Assembly: GCF_004367745.1 (NCBI RefSeq)
Contig: NZ_CP037993.1
Span: 4,030,001 to 4,094,000, forward strand
Reading direction: 5' to 3'
Source: Herbaspirillum huttiense
GTDB taxonomy: Bacteria; Pseudomonadota; Gammaproteobacteria; Burkholderiales; Burkholderiaceae_D
DNA length: 64,000 bases
Made by a program: the position numbers and the translations under genes. The notes under the pieces were generated by a model. It did not search any database, was not told the DNA's origin, and worked only from the letters and a program-made list of their open reading frames with translations. This document shows, one piece after another, positions 1 through 8,466 of this stretch (positions within the stretch are counted from its first letter, which is position 1; each line of letters begins with the position of its first letter).

Positions 1-122
1 GCAGATCGGACAACACCCCGTCGGGATTCATCGACGGCATCGCTCAATCTGCCTTGATTGATCGATCGGGCAGATGATCCGTCCAGCCGATATCAGACCG
101 GTACTGCCATCAGCCAAACCGA

Positions 123-2063
123 TCATGCCGCCAGTGCTGCCCTTCCGACACGGAACACGGCCACCGCCTGCACCAGCTCGCGGGCCTGGCCCGAGAGGCT
201 GATGGCCGCAGCGGCGCTTTCTTCCACCAGCGCTGCATTCTGCTGGGTGGTGCTGTCCATCTGGGTCACGGCCTGGCCGACCTGGGCGATGCCGGTGTTC
301 TGCTCGGCCGTGGCGGCGTTGATGCCGACCATGATGTCGCTGACACGGCGAATCGAGGTCACGATCTCTTCCATCGTCTTGCCGGCCTGATCGGCCAGCT
401 GCGTACCCTGCCCGACCTGGTCGACGCTGGCGGTGATCAGTTCCTTGATCTCGCGCGCCGCCGTGGCCGAACGCTGGGCCAGGCTGCGCACTTCGGTGGC
501 CACCACCGCAAAGCCGCGTCCCTGCTCGCCGGCACGGGCGGCTTCCACCGCCGCGTTGAGCGCCAGGATGTTGGTCTGGAAAGCAATGCCATCGATCACG
601 CCGATGATGTCGCTGATGCGGTCCGAGCCGGCGTGGATAGCCTGCATGGTCTGCACCACCTGCTGCACCACCGCGCCACCCTGGCTGGCCACCTCGGCGG
701 CATCACGCGCCAGCTGGCCGGCCTGGCGGGCACCGTCGGCATTCTGCTGCACGGTCGATCCCAGTTCTTCCATGGAAGCGGCAGTCTGCTGCAGGGCGCT
801 GGCTTGCTCTTCGGTGCGCTTGCTCAGGTCCGCATTGCCCTGGGCAATCTGGGCGCTGGCGGTGGCCACGCTCTCCGAATTGCTGCGCACACTGCCGACC
901 ACCATGCTCAGTTGCGCCGTCATGGCCTGCATCGCCATGAGCAGGCGCGCCACTTCATCACTGCCCTTGACCTCGACATGCTGGGTCAGGTCACCGGCCG
1001 ATACCGCCTCGGTCAGGCGCACCGCTTCCGACAGCGAACTGGTCGTGGCACGGGTGATGGCGACCATCAGCCACAGCGCAGCCATGGCCAGCACCGCCAG
1101 CGAAGCACACAGCACGATCAGTTCATTGCGCAGGCGCGGGATCTTGGCTTGCAACTCGTCACGCATCATGTCGAAGGACGTCGTCACCAGCACGAATTGC
1201 GTATCGATGATGCGCGTCATGGTGGACACCCATTGCGGGGCCGGCATGGTCAGCTGATCGGCGCGCACGATGGCACTGTCGGCCAGTTTGAAGGCTTCGT
1301 CGGCCGCGGTGACGGCTGCTGCACGGGCGCTTTCCACCTCGGCCGGCAGGGGGTGGCGACCCGCTGCCAGGGTGAGCGAACGGCGGGCGCTTTCATAGCT
1401 GCGGCGGGCACGGTCGGACAGGTTTTCCAGGCGGGCACGTTCTTCCGCATCGGCCTGGCCGCGTCCCAGCATCACGGCACCGCGCGCACGGGCCTGGCCC
1501 AGTGCTTCGGTCAGTTGCGGCAGTTCGGACATGACCGCGCGCTGCACGTAGAACAACGCAGCCTCCGCTTCCAGCGCCAGGCCAGAACTGTTGGCCACGT
1601 CGTCCAGCAGGTCCAGCTCGCGCTTGATCAGTTGCGCATGTTGCACATTGCTCTGCGCGCCATTGATGGACTTGCTGGCGATACTTTGCGTGAGTGCGCG
1701 CCAGTCCGCATTGAGGCCATCGAGCGCATCGGTGAGGGCCTTGTCCTCCAACGGCTTGAGGCCGCTGCGCACACGGTCGAAGGTGGCATCGACTTCCTTC
1801 TGGCGCTCTGCGCGGCTGGCGGCTGCGCCGTCACCATCGGCCAGATACAGGGCCGACAGACCGCGATGCTGTTGCATTTGCTTGAGCAGCAGCAGCAGTT
1901 CCCGGCCGGGTGCAAGGGCCAGCGATTCACGCTGGGCAGTGGCGAGGTCATCGAGATTGCTGCGCACCAGGAGGGTGGCAGGCACGATGAATAGCATAAA
2001 AGCGAGTGCGCCGATGAGGACGAACTTGCGTGAGTAATTGAGATGATTGATCCAGGAGCGCAT
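123..2063 (-). CDS. Methyl-accepting chemotaxis protein with NIT-like sensor domain
   Basis: A 646-residue transmembrane chemoreceptor that should control the CheA/CheW array at the inner membrane. TM1 is about residues 14-34. A long helical periplasmic region (50-300) carries a QQHRGLS motif near 64-70, typical of nitrate/nitrite-sensing (NIT) type four-helix sensors. TM2 is about 315-337, HAMP about 338-390, and the signalling domain 400-625. The hairpin tip motif ([20 protein letters not shown]) is at 490-509. There is no C-terminal CheR-binding pentapeptide. The frame stays open 100 codons upstream, but those residues look non-coding, so I start at the ATG that opens MRSWINHL, just before TM1. 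No clear Shine-Dalgarno sequence is visible. The family is certain; the ligand is unknown. Confidence 0.93.
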   Translation of the reverse strand: MRSWINHLNYSRKFVLIGALAFMLFIVPATLLVRSNLDDLATAQRESLALAPGRELLLLLKQMQQHRGLSALYLADGDGAAASRAERQKEVDATFDRVRSGLKPLEDKALTDALDGLNADWRALTQSIASKSINGAQSNVQHAQLIKRELDLLDDVANSSGLALEAEAALFYVQRAVMSELPQLTEALGQARARGAVMLGRGQADAEERARLENLSDRARRSYESARRSLTLAAGRHPLPAEVESARAAAVTAADEAFKLADSAIVRADQLTMPAPQWVSTMTRIIDTQFVLVTTSFDMMRDELQAKIPRLRNELIVLCASLAVLAMAALWLMVAITRATTSSLSEAVRLTEAVSAGDLTQHVEVKGSDEVARLLMAMQAMTAQLSMVVGSVRSNSESVATASAQIAQGNADLSKRTEEQASALQQTAASMEELGSTVQQNADGARQAGQLARDAAEVASQGGAVVQQVVQTMQAIHAGSDRISDIIGVIDGIAFQTNILALNAAVEAARAGEQGRGFAVVATEVRSLAQRSATAAREIKELITASVDQVGQGTQLADQAGKTMEEIVTSIRRVSDIMVGINAATAEQNTGIAQVGQAVTQMDSTTQQNAALVEESAAAAISLSGQARELVQAVAVFRVGRAALAA

Positions 2064-2636
2064 GATGTTGTTGGTGTTGGAGTGTAGACAGGGCCATCGT
2101 TGGCCGCTTGCGCTGTTGCGCGAGACGCTCCGTTGCGCCATCAAGCCGCGTCGTTGCGGCTTTTTGCAGTCGGGCAATTCTACGGATGCCACCCTGTTTT
2201 CCCTATGGATTTCAACAGTGGCGTCCAGTTTTGTTGTGCAATTCCGACCGTCTCGCCTCACATCGCTGTTCCCGATGCAAATACGAGTCCTGACTAGACT
2301 ATGACCATGCTGGCAGAGTTCCGTACGGAAAGAAAAATTGGCATGCAAGCCTGCATGTGTCACCGGAACTCACAGCGTCTCATTGAAACTCACGCGGTCT
2401 TCCCGTGCGCGCGAGAAAAGAAAATCCGCCGCCTCTGCACACCGCGATGCGCAGCGCCGGAGACGGCGGATGTGAGAATGAAGTGATGAGAAGCGAGAAC
2501 GCCGCAGCGCGGCGCATGGTTTGAACGCGCTCGCTGCACAGCATCGCTGCCAGACGGCTCTGGGAGATGGCCACAGTGAGCGGTTTACATTGTTGTGCAG
2601 CTGCCGGAAACGCAAGTGCAGCCTACGGGCCGGGCT
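2064..2636. other. Gene-free interval between the receptor and the binding-protein gene
   Basis: No convincing gene in 573 bases. The half nearest the chemoreceptor should hold its promoter, which I could not pick out. A small hairpin lies at 2143-2162 (AAGCCGC/GCGGCTT) followed on + by five T; no + strand gene ends there. The terminator of the downstream-facing minus gene lies at 2412-2471. Confidence 0.5.
2412..2471 (-). terminator. Rho-independent terminator of the solute-binding protein gene
   Basis: Arms at 2424-2435 and 2460-2471 form a 12-bp stem with one G-U pair (ATCCGCCG outermost). On the minus strand the stem is followed by TTTTCTTTTC. It lies about 165 bases after the stop codon of the gene at 2637-3455. 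Confidence 0.75.
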
Positions 2637-3455
2637 TCATTTGGCGCGGCCAGTTTGATCGGGGTTGGCAGTGTCGATGCGCAAATCGGTTTCAAAACTC
2701 TGCAGCACAGCCCGCAATTCGCCGCTCTTCTGCATCGCTTCCAGCTGCGCGTTGATACGGGGCAGCAGCTTCACGCAGGGACTGGCCCGGCTCATGGCGA
2801 TGTAGTTGTCACTCTCGCTGACGAAGGGGCGCAGCGGCATGAAGCGATCGGCCAAGCCGTTCTGGTTCAGATAGATCACGCCGTTGTAATAACCGGTGAT
2901 GAGGTAGTCGATACGGCCCGAATCGAGCTTGGAGAAATTCATGTAAAACTTTTGCGACGTCTCGATGATGAGATTGTCACGCAGGAATTCATCGAAGCCG
3001 CCACCGAACTGGTTGCCCAGCGTGACGGCACCGCGCTTGCCGATCAGGTCCTTCCAGCCGCCGTAGGCGAAGCGCTTGTCGCGCGCCACGAAGACCGCAA
3101 TCGGATTGGAAAACAGCGGCACCGAAGCAAAAGCCAGGTAGGACTGGCGTTCCGGCGTGTTCTTGAGCGAGGACACCATCGCCACTTGCCCGCTCTCAGC
3201 CTCCTTGAGCACGCGGTGGAAAGGACCGACGTAGCGTACCTCATAGGGAATGTTGAGCGCACTCAGGGCGCGCGTGGCGATCTCGATGCTGGCACCGGTG
3301 AGGCGCTTGCCGTCGTACCAGTGCAAGGGCGCGTAATCGGAATCGGCCGAGATGACGACCTTGCTGCATTCGGCAGCGTGGACCGTCAGCGGTGCGCTGA
3401 GCGCAGTCATTGCTGCCAGCACGGCCAGCATCGCGGTGCTTGTTGGTTTGGTCAT
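2637..3455 (-). CDS. Periplasmic amino-acid-type solute-binding protein (SBP_bac_3 family)
   Basis: A 272-residue secreted protein. A Sec signal peptide spans residues 1-27, with likely cleavage after TVHA. The mature part has the family-3 layout: an early tyrosine/aspartate region (SADSDYAPLHWYDGK), TGASIEIATRALSAL, and a second lobe from about residue 125 (GKRGAVTLGNQFGG). No permease or ATPase gene is adjacent, so it could be an orphan binding protein or a periplasmic sensor partner, for example of the chemoreceptor next to it. That link is inference from position only. The start is the ATG preceded by AAGGGGGACATC, a good ribosome site. A 120-codon upstream extension of the frame is rejected because it contains the promoter. 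Confidence 0.85.
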   Translation of the reverse strand: MTKPTSTAMLAVLAAMTALSAPLTVHAAECSKVVISADSDYAPLHWYDGKRLTGASIEIATRALSALNIPYEVRYVGPFHRVLKEAESGQVAMVSSLKNTPERQSYLAFASVPLFSNPIAVFVARDKRFAYGGWKDLIGKRGAVTLGNQFGGGFDEFLRDNLIIETSQKFYMNFSKLDSGRIDYLITGYYNGVIYLNQNGLADRFMPLRPFVSESDNYIAMSRASPCVKLLPRINAQLEAMQKSGELRAVLQSFETDLRIDTANPDQTGRAK

Positions 3456-3522
3456 GATGTCCCCCTTGTTCTGCTTCAGCACGCAACCCTGGACAGGCGG
3501 TGTGAGCAAACCCATGCGACTG

Positions 3523-3550
3523 AGAATACCCCGGTTGTGCCACCTGCCAA
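3523..3550 (-). promoter_or_regulatory. Candidate sigma-70 promoter for the binding-protein gene
   Basis: On the minus strand TTGGCA (3545-3550) and TATTCT (3523-3528) are 16 bases apart. They would start a leader of about 60 nt before the ATG at 3455. Assigned by eye. Confidence 0.4.
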
Positions 3551-3790
3551 AACGCAATTCGCGCCGCTTGGGAGAGATGCGCATTTTTGCCACAGCGAGT
3601 CGCACTTCCCTGTCGCAGATCAGGCGGGCGTGGGGTCGAATGAGGCCGGATGGGCGCACATTGGTCCGACCCTCTGTCCGTCTGAACGCATTTGCCCACA
3701 TTCTCACACAAGCTCGCAAAGGACATTTACTTAGCGTTTTGCCACTGCGCCAGAATGAGGCAGTGATACGTTTTGTAACGAAACCGGGGC

Positions 3791-3818
3791 GATGTGTCAG
3801 CTTGCAGGCTGACACGTC
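3791..3818. repeat. Inverted repeat, 11-bp stem
   Basis: GTGTCAGC (3794-3801) and GCTGACAC (3808-3815) pair perfectly around TTGCAG. The stem extends by three more pairs, one of them T-G. No T-run follows on either strand, so it is not a standard terminator. Confidence 0.7.
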
Positions 3819-3860
3819 CGGCGCCTGTCACCGCGAAAATGACTCGCACTTTGATCATTT

Positions 3861-3888
3861 GCACAGGCCGCATTGATGCGGCCTGTGC
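3861..3888. repeat. Perfect inverted repeat, 12-13 bp stem
   Basis: GCACAGGCCGCA (3861-3872) pairs with TGCGGCCTGTGC (3877-3888) around a TTGA loop. No T-run flanks it. It sits 43 bases after the other hairpin. Confidence 0.75.
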
Positions 3889-4228
3889 ATGGATGAGCTG
3901 GATTGCACTCAATTCTGCATCAATCGAAAACCCTGGATTTGCGCTCGGACGCCGATCAAGCCGGCTGTCAGACGCGCGCGAAATGTCCGACAAGAACATG
4001 CTGGGCTTTCCGACTGTCGCGGCGCTGCGGTCTTCCTATGATGAACCCAAGTTTTCAGGCAATGCAGGCCACCCGACACATGTTTTCAAGTCTTATCGTG
4101 CCGTGCCTGCTTTTGGGAAACGAAGGCCAACCTGCGGATGCATGCATGATCGTATCCGCCACTGCAACTGAAGTCCCGATTGCATTCAGCGCCATCGAAT
4201 GCACAACCAAGGATAAAGGAGAACAGCC

Positions 4229-4537
4229 ATGACCAAGACCTTCCTCACCGCCGCCGTACTGGCCGCTGCCACTTTCGCCACCGGTGCCTATGCCCAGTCC
4301 TATGACCAGGGCGGCAGCTCGATGCAGGGCGCGCAGCAGCAGCAATACGATTCGTCCTCGCAGTCGCAGTACTACAACTACCAGGGCCAGCAGACCGCCT
4401 CGCCGGCGGCCATGCAGGAAAGCGGCCAGAATGGCCAGTATGTGGACCGCAAGAGCTATGAAGTCCCGAACGGCCAGCCCAACAACTATGCACGTGAACA
4501 GAAGGACGGCCCGCTGGGCACTTCCCCGGGCGCATAA
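4229..4537 (+). CDS. Small secreted Gln/Ser/Tyr-rich protein of unknown function
   Basis: A 102-residue protein that I do not recognise. Residues 1-22 are a clear Sec signal peptide ending AYA, with cleavage before QSYDQGG. The mature 80 residues are low complexity and rich in Gln, Ser, Tyr, Asn and Gly (QQQQYDSSSQSQYYNYQ), with no cysteine and no membrane segment. It is probably disordered in the periplasm or outside the cell. A strong ribosome site (AAAGGAGAACAGCC) precedes the ATG, and a strong terminator follows 24 bases after the stop, so it is a single-gene unit. A surface or biofilm-matrix role would fit the composition but is a guess. Confidence 0.75.
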   Translation: MTKTFLTAAVLAAATFATGAYAQSYDQGGSSMQGAQQQQYDSSSQSQYYNYQGQQTASPAAMQESGQNGQYVDRKSYEVPNGQPNNYAREQKDGPLGTSPGA

Positions 4538-4561
4538 TTTCCTTCCTCGCGTCGACCTCAA

Positions 4562-4587
4562 AGCCCCGGCTTCGGCCGGGGCTTTTT
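4562..4587 (+). terminator. Rho-independent terminator after the small secreted protein
   Basis: Stem AGCCCCGGC/GCCGGGGCT with a TTCG tetraloop (4571-4574), followed by TTTTT. A textbook structure. Confidence 0.92.
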
Positions 4588-4675
4588 GCATGCGCGCGAC
4601 CCGCAGCCCCGGCTTGCCGTAGAATCGCGCTTTTGCCGGTGCCTCTCCCTCGCGCCGGACGCACCTGGTCCTGCG

Positions 4676-5581
4676 ATGAACCCTCAACTTGTCGGCCGCG
4701 GCATCGGCTTGTCCGTGCTGGCCTCTTCCCTGTTCGCCTTCCTGTCCGGATACACCCGTCTGCTGGCCCCGCTGGATGGCACGGACATCTTTGCCTGGCG
4801 CATCCTCATCACCCTGCTCTGCGTGCTCGGCCTGCTGGCCTGGCGCAGCGAATTGCCCCGGCTGCGCGCGGCCATGGCCGAACTGCTGGCCAGCCCCGCG
4901 CGCATCGCATTGCTGGTACTGATGGCGGCCCTGCTGGCCCTGCAGCAATGGCTGTTCCTGTGGGGCTCGGTCAATGGCCGGGCGCTGGAAGTCTCGCTGG
5001 GCTACTTCATGCTGCCGCTGTCGATGGTACTGGTAGGCCGCTTCCACTATGGCGAGAAGATGGATCTGCTGCAGCGCCTGGCAGTGCTGTGCGCCTGCGT
5101 CGGCGTGGCGCATGAACTGTGGATGACGCGCGCCTTCTCCTGGCCGACGCTGGCAGTGGCGCTGGGCTATCCGCCCTACTTCATGCTGCGCCGACGCATC
5201 CGGCTCGATTCCATGCTCATCTTCGCGGTGGAACTGATGGTGCTGGCGCTGCCCTCCCTGCTGGCCCTGGTGCTCAGCCCGGCCACCGGCCCTACCCTGC
5301 GTACCCCCGCCATGTGGCTGCTGCTGCCCGGCCTGGGCATTCTCAGCATGATCGCCCTGACCAGCTACCTGCGTGCCGGCAAGCTGCTGCCGATGGGGCT
5401 GTTCGGCATCCTCGGTTATGTGGAACCGGTACTGCTGGTCCTGGTGGCCATGGCGGTGCTGGGCGAAAGCCTGCAGCTGGCGCAACTGGGCACCTATGTG
5501 CCGATCTGGCTGTCGGTGCTGCTGACCGCACTGCACAGCGTCAAGCTGATGCGCCGGCCGGCGGTGCAGCCCACGAATTGA
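4676..5581 (+). CDS. RarD-like EamA/DMT family permease
   Basis: A 301-residue inner-membrane protein with about ten hydrophobic segments, the usual two five-helix EamA repeats. The stretch GYFMLPLSMVLVGRFHYGEK resembles the conserved GYFINPL region of RarD. Substrate unknown; RarD relatives are often named chloramphenicol-sensitive proteins without a defined substrate. The start is the ATG of MNPQLVGRG. The frame is open 30 codons upstream, but that part overlaps the terminator tail and is not membrane-like. No good Shine-Dalgarno sequence. It stands alone, 112 bases before the diguanylate cyclase gene. Confidence 0.85.
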   Translation: MNPQLVGRGIGLSVLASSLFAFLSGYTRLLAPLDGTDIFAWRILITLLCVLGLLAWRSELPRLRAAMAELLASPARIALLVLMAALLALQQWLFLWGSVNGRALEVSLGYFMLPLSMVLVGRFHYGEKMDLLQRLAVLCACVGVAHELWMTRAFSWPTLAVALGYPPYFMLRRRIRLDSMLIFAVELMVLALPSLLALVLSPATGPTLRTPAMWLLLPGLGILSMIALTSYLRAGKLLPMGLFGILGYVEPVLLVLVAMAVLGESLQLAQLGTYVPIWLSVLLTALHSVKLMRRPAVQPTN

Positions 5582-5693
5582 AGGCTTTTTCACGGACTGA
5601 TCGCGGCCAGTACGGCTGAGCCATCTCCTTATACTGGTTCAAACGGTCCACCCTGGGGAGGGAACAGACCGGCCGGGAGGGGAGACACGGACG

Positions 5694-7262
5694 ATGCGGC
5701 CAATGCTGGCAAAGGCAGGGCGGGTAGCGCGCCATTCCGTGGCGCGGCGGGCACGGCTGTTCGTCGCGCTGATCTGCGTGGCCATTGCCGCCGGCCACGT
5801 CTGGCAAAGCCTGGCCGCGCGCACGGTGCAGCTGGACAACACCCGCATCTATTCCGGCAACATCGCGCGTGCCCTGGCGCGCCATGCCTATGACGTGTTC
5901 CAGGCCACCCACGGCGCGCTGATCAACATCAGCGATCGTATCGACGAGGCCGGCATCTCCCATGCGCAGCTGCATGCCATGAGCCCGATCCTGCGCCGTC
6001 TGGCCAGCGAAATGCCGCAGCTCGACGGGCTCTACATCTTCGACGAGCACGGCAATCGCGTGGCCAGTTCCTCGCCGCCGCGTGCCAGCGATGCCAACAA
6101 CAGCGACCGCGCGTATTTCATCTACCACCGCGATCACGACGATCCCGAACCGCACATCCATCCGACCCTGCTCAGCCGCAGTACCGACCAGTGGATCATT
6201 CCGATGTCGCGCCGCCTGAATCATCCGGATGGCCGCTTCGCCGGGCTGCTGCTGGCGACATTGCGGCTGGACCACTTCAACGCCCTGTACCAGACCGTGG
6301 AGATCGGCCGCGACAGTTCCATCCTGTTGCTCCTGCGGCCCGGCAAGGTCCTGACGCGGCAGCCTTTCGATCCCGCCTTCATCAATCGCGACCTGAGCCT
6401 GGACCCGGCCATCGGCGAAGCGCTTGCCAGTCCAACCAGCGGCCATGTACTGCTGCATTCGCCGCTGGACGACATCGATCGCTACGTGTCGTACCAGCCG
6501 GTACAGGGCTTCCCGCTGATCGTCACCGTGACCACGTCGAGGGATGAAGCGCTGGCCCCGTGGCGGCAGCAGACCATCGTGTATGGTGCGGCGGTGCTGC
6601 TGTTGCTGATCATCATCGGGCTGTTCGGCTGGCGGCTGATCGGACAGATCGAGCTGCGCCTGGTGGCCGAGGATCGCGCGCTGCAGGTGATGGGCGAGCT
6701 GCACCAGGCCAACCAGCGGCTGGAGCAGCTGGCGCATCAGGATGGCCTGACCGGCCTGGCCAACCGCCGTCATCTCGATACCGTGCTGGCGGCGGAATTC
6801 CGGCGTGCCGCACGCAGCAAGTCGGCACTCTCGCTGATCATGATCGATGTGGATTTCTTCAAGCAGTACAACGACCTCTACGGCCACCAGGCGGGCGACG
6901 AATGTCTGCGCCGCATTGCCGCCGTCCTGCGCGAGCGCCAGCGCCGGCCGGGCGATCTGGCCGCGCGCTATGGCGGCGAGGAAATGCTCATGCTGCTGCC
7001 CGATACCGATGCCGCCGGTGCGGTGCAGGTGGCGGAAAAGATCCGCGCCGGCATCCAGGCGCTGGACCTGCCCCATCGCGGCAATCCGCGCGGCGTGGTC
7101 ACGGCCAGCGCGGGCGTGTGTGCCATGGAATTGCTGCCAGCGGGCGAGCGCACCGTGGAAGACTTGCTGGGGCGCGCCGATGCGGCCCTCTATGAAGCCA
7201 AGCATGGCGGGCGCAATCAGGTGCGGCTGGCGCAGGCGGGAGCGCCATCGGCACAGAGCTGA
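5694..7262 (+). CDS. Membrane diguanylate cyclase with periplasmic sensor domain and GGEEM active site
   Basis: A 522-residue protein that would make c-di-GMP from two GTP. TM1 is about residues 20-37. A periplasmic dCache/CHASE-like sensor region covers 40-290 and TM2 is about 294-316. A short linker leads to the GGDEF domain at about 350-510, which opens with HQDGLTGLANRRHLD. The active-site motif is GGEEM at residues 427-431, where Met replaces the usual Phe in the last position. The inhibitory I-site RPGD stands five residues before it, so product feedback is likely intact. The metal site DVDFFKQYND is present. Whether the Met variant lowers activity is not known. No operon partner. Confidence 0.9.
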   Translation: MRPMLAKAGRVARHSVARRARLFVALICVAIAAGHVWQSLAARTVQLDNTRIYSGNIARALARHAYDVFQATHGALINISDRIDEAGISHAQLHAMSPILRRLASEMPQLDGLYIFDEHGNRVASSSPPRASDANNSDRAYFIYHRDHDDPEPHIHPTLLSRSTDQWIIPMSRRLNHPDGRFAGLLLATLRLDHFNALYQTVEIGRDSSILLLLRPGKVLTRQPFDPAFINRDLSLDPAIGEALASPTSGHVLLHSPLDDIDRYVSYQPVQGFPLIVTVTTSRDEALAPWRQQTIVYGAAVLLLLIIIGLFGWRLIGQIELRLVAEDRALQVMGELHQANQRLEQLAHQDGLTGLANRRHLDTVLAAEFRRAARSKSALSLIMIDVDFFKQYNDLYGHQAGDECLRRIAAVLRERQRRPGDLAARYGGEEMLMLLPDTDAAGAVQVAEKIRAGIQALDLPHRGNPRGVVTASAGVCAMELLPAGERTVEDLLGRADAALYEAKHGGRNQVRLAQAGAPSAQS

Positions 7263-7324
7263 CACGCGCGCAGCAGAATCACGCACAGAAAAACCTGCGG
7301 TAAACCGCACAGAAAAGCGGGCAT

Positions 7325-7356
7325 AAAAAATGCCGCCCGGTGCAAACCGGGCGGCA
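7325..7356 (-). terminator. Rho-independent terminator of fbp
   Basis: TGCCGCCCGG (7331-7340) and CCGGGCGGCA (7347-7356) form a perfect 10-bp stem. Six A on the + side (7325-7330) give TTTTTT on the minus strand, just after the fbp stop. Confidence 0.93.
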
Positions 7357-7389
7357 TGTTCTGCAGCAGGCGAGTGATTCGCCGGACGC

Positions 7390-8391
7390 TTATTCCTTGT
7401 GATAGGAGGTCACGCGCTCCACTTCATTCTTCGAGCCCAGGAACACGGCCACGCGCTGGTGCAGCTTTTCCGGCTGGATGTCGAGGATGCGCTGCTGGCC
7501 ATCGGTGGCGGCGCCACCGGCCTGCTCGACGATGAAGGCCATCGGGTTGGCTTCGTACATCAGGCGCAGCTTGCCCGGCTTGCCCGGCTCACGCGCATCG
7601 GCCGGGTACATGAAGATGCCGCCGCGGTTCAGGATGCGATGCACGTCGGCCACCATGGAGGCGATCCAGCGCATGTTGAAATCCTTGCCGCGCGGACCGG
7701 TGGAGCCGGCCAGCATTTCATCCACGTAGCGAGTGACCGGCGGGAACCAGTGACGCTGGTTGGAAGCGTTGATGGCGAATTCCTTGGTGTCTTCGGGAAT
7801 CTTGATGTCCTTCTGGGTCAGCACCCAGGCGCCCATTTCGCGGTCCAGGGTGAAGCAGTGCACGCCGTCGCCGGTGGTCAGCACCAGCACGGTCTGCGGG
7901 CCGTAGACGGCATAGCCGGCAGCGACCTGCTTGGTGCCCGGCTGCATGAAGTCCTGCTCGCTGGGTTCGGTCATGCCTTCCGGGGCCTTCAGCACCGAGA
8001 AGATGGTACCAATGGAGACGTTGACGTCGATGTTGGAGGAGCCATCCAGCGGATCGAACATCAGCAGGTATTCGCCCTTGGGATAGCGGTTGGGGATGCG
8101 GTGGATGGTCTCCATTTCTTCGGAGGCCATGGCTGCCAGGTGGCCGCCCCATTCATTGGCTTCCAGCAGGATCTCGTTGGAGATCACGTCCAGCTTCTTC
8201 TGCACTTCGCCCTGCACGTTCTCGCTGCCGGCGCTGCCCAGCACTTCGCCCAGCGCGCCCTTGCCGACCGCATGCGAGATCGACTTGCAGGCACGGCCGA
8301 CGACTTCGATCAGCAGGCGCAGTTCGGACGGGATCTTGTTGTGCAGACGCTGCTGCTCGATCAGGTGTTGCGTGAGGCTGATACGTTTCAT
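7390..8391 (-). CDS. fbp: Fructose-1,6-bisphosphatase class I
   Basis: A 333-residue cytosolic enzyme that hydrolyses fructose-1,6-bisphosphate to fructose-6-phosphate in gluconeogenesis. The metal-binding signature DPLDGSS is at residues 113-119, followed by [14 protein letters not shown]. The C-terminal substrate region ([30 protein letters not shown]) is intact. Length matches the family (about 330). An AAGGAAG ribosome site stands 7 bases before the ATG. It lies 75 bases downstream of pepN on the same strand and has its own strong terminator. Confidence 0.97.
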   Translation of the reverse strand: MKRISLTQHLIEQQRLHNKIPSELRLLIEVVGRACKSISHAVGKGALGEVLGSAGSENVQGEVQKKLDVISNEILLEANEWGGHLAAMASEEMETIHRIPNRYPKGEYLLMFDPLDGSSNIDVNVSIGTIFSVLKAPEGMTEPSEQDFMQPGTKQVAAGYAVYGPQTVLVLTTGDGVHCFTLDREMGAWVLTQKDIKIPEDTKEFAINASNQRHWFPPVTRYVDEMLAGSTGPRGKDFNMRWIASMVADVHRILNRGGIFMYPADAREPGKPGKLRLMYEANPMAFIVEQAGGAATDGQQRILDIQPEKLHQRVAVFLGSKNEVERVTSYHKE

Positions 8392-8466
8392 GGTGGTCTT
8401 CCTTGCAGTGGTTTTTATTTAATGAATCGGATGAATGAGTGAGGGGTCAATTATCTGTCTGACAGA

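Larger units (their letters stand above)
3456..4228. other. 773-base gene-free interval with two long hairpins
   Basis: No open frame here has a plausible protein composition or ribosome site. The left part holds the promoter of the binding-protein gene. The middle holds two strong inverted repeats (3791-3818 and 3861-3888). The right end holds the ribosome site of the next gene. An unlisted small RNA is possible but not shown. Confidence 0.5.

Noticed and set aside
1..122. A gene at the left edge
   Set aside because: The 122 bases before the chemoreceptor stop show no frame that can be supported.
2143..2165. A + strand terminator (AAGCCGC/GCGGCTT then TTTTT) upstream of the chemoreceptor
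   Set aside because: No + strand gene ends there; more likely a chance hairpin in the minus-strand leader.
3794..4171. A 125-codon + frame in the largest gene-free interval
   Set aside because: It runs through both hairpins, has no ribosome site, and its composition looks random.
4055..5593. A 512-codon frame on - across the secreted-protein and RarD-like genes
   Set aside because: Gln/His/Arg-rich shadow protein without domains; the + genes have a signal peptide, TM helices and ribosome sites.
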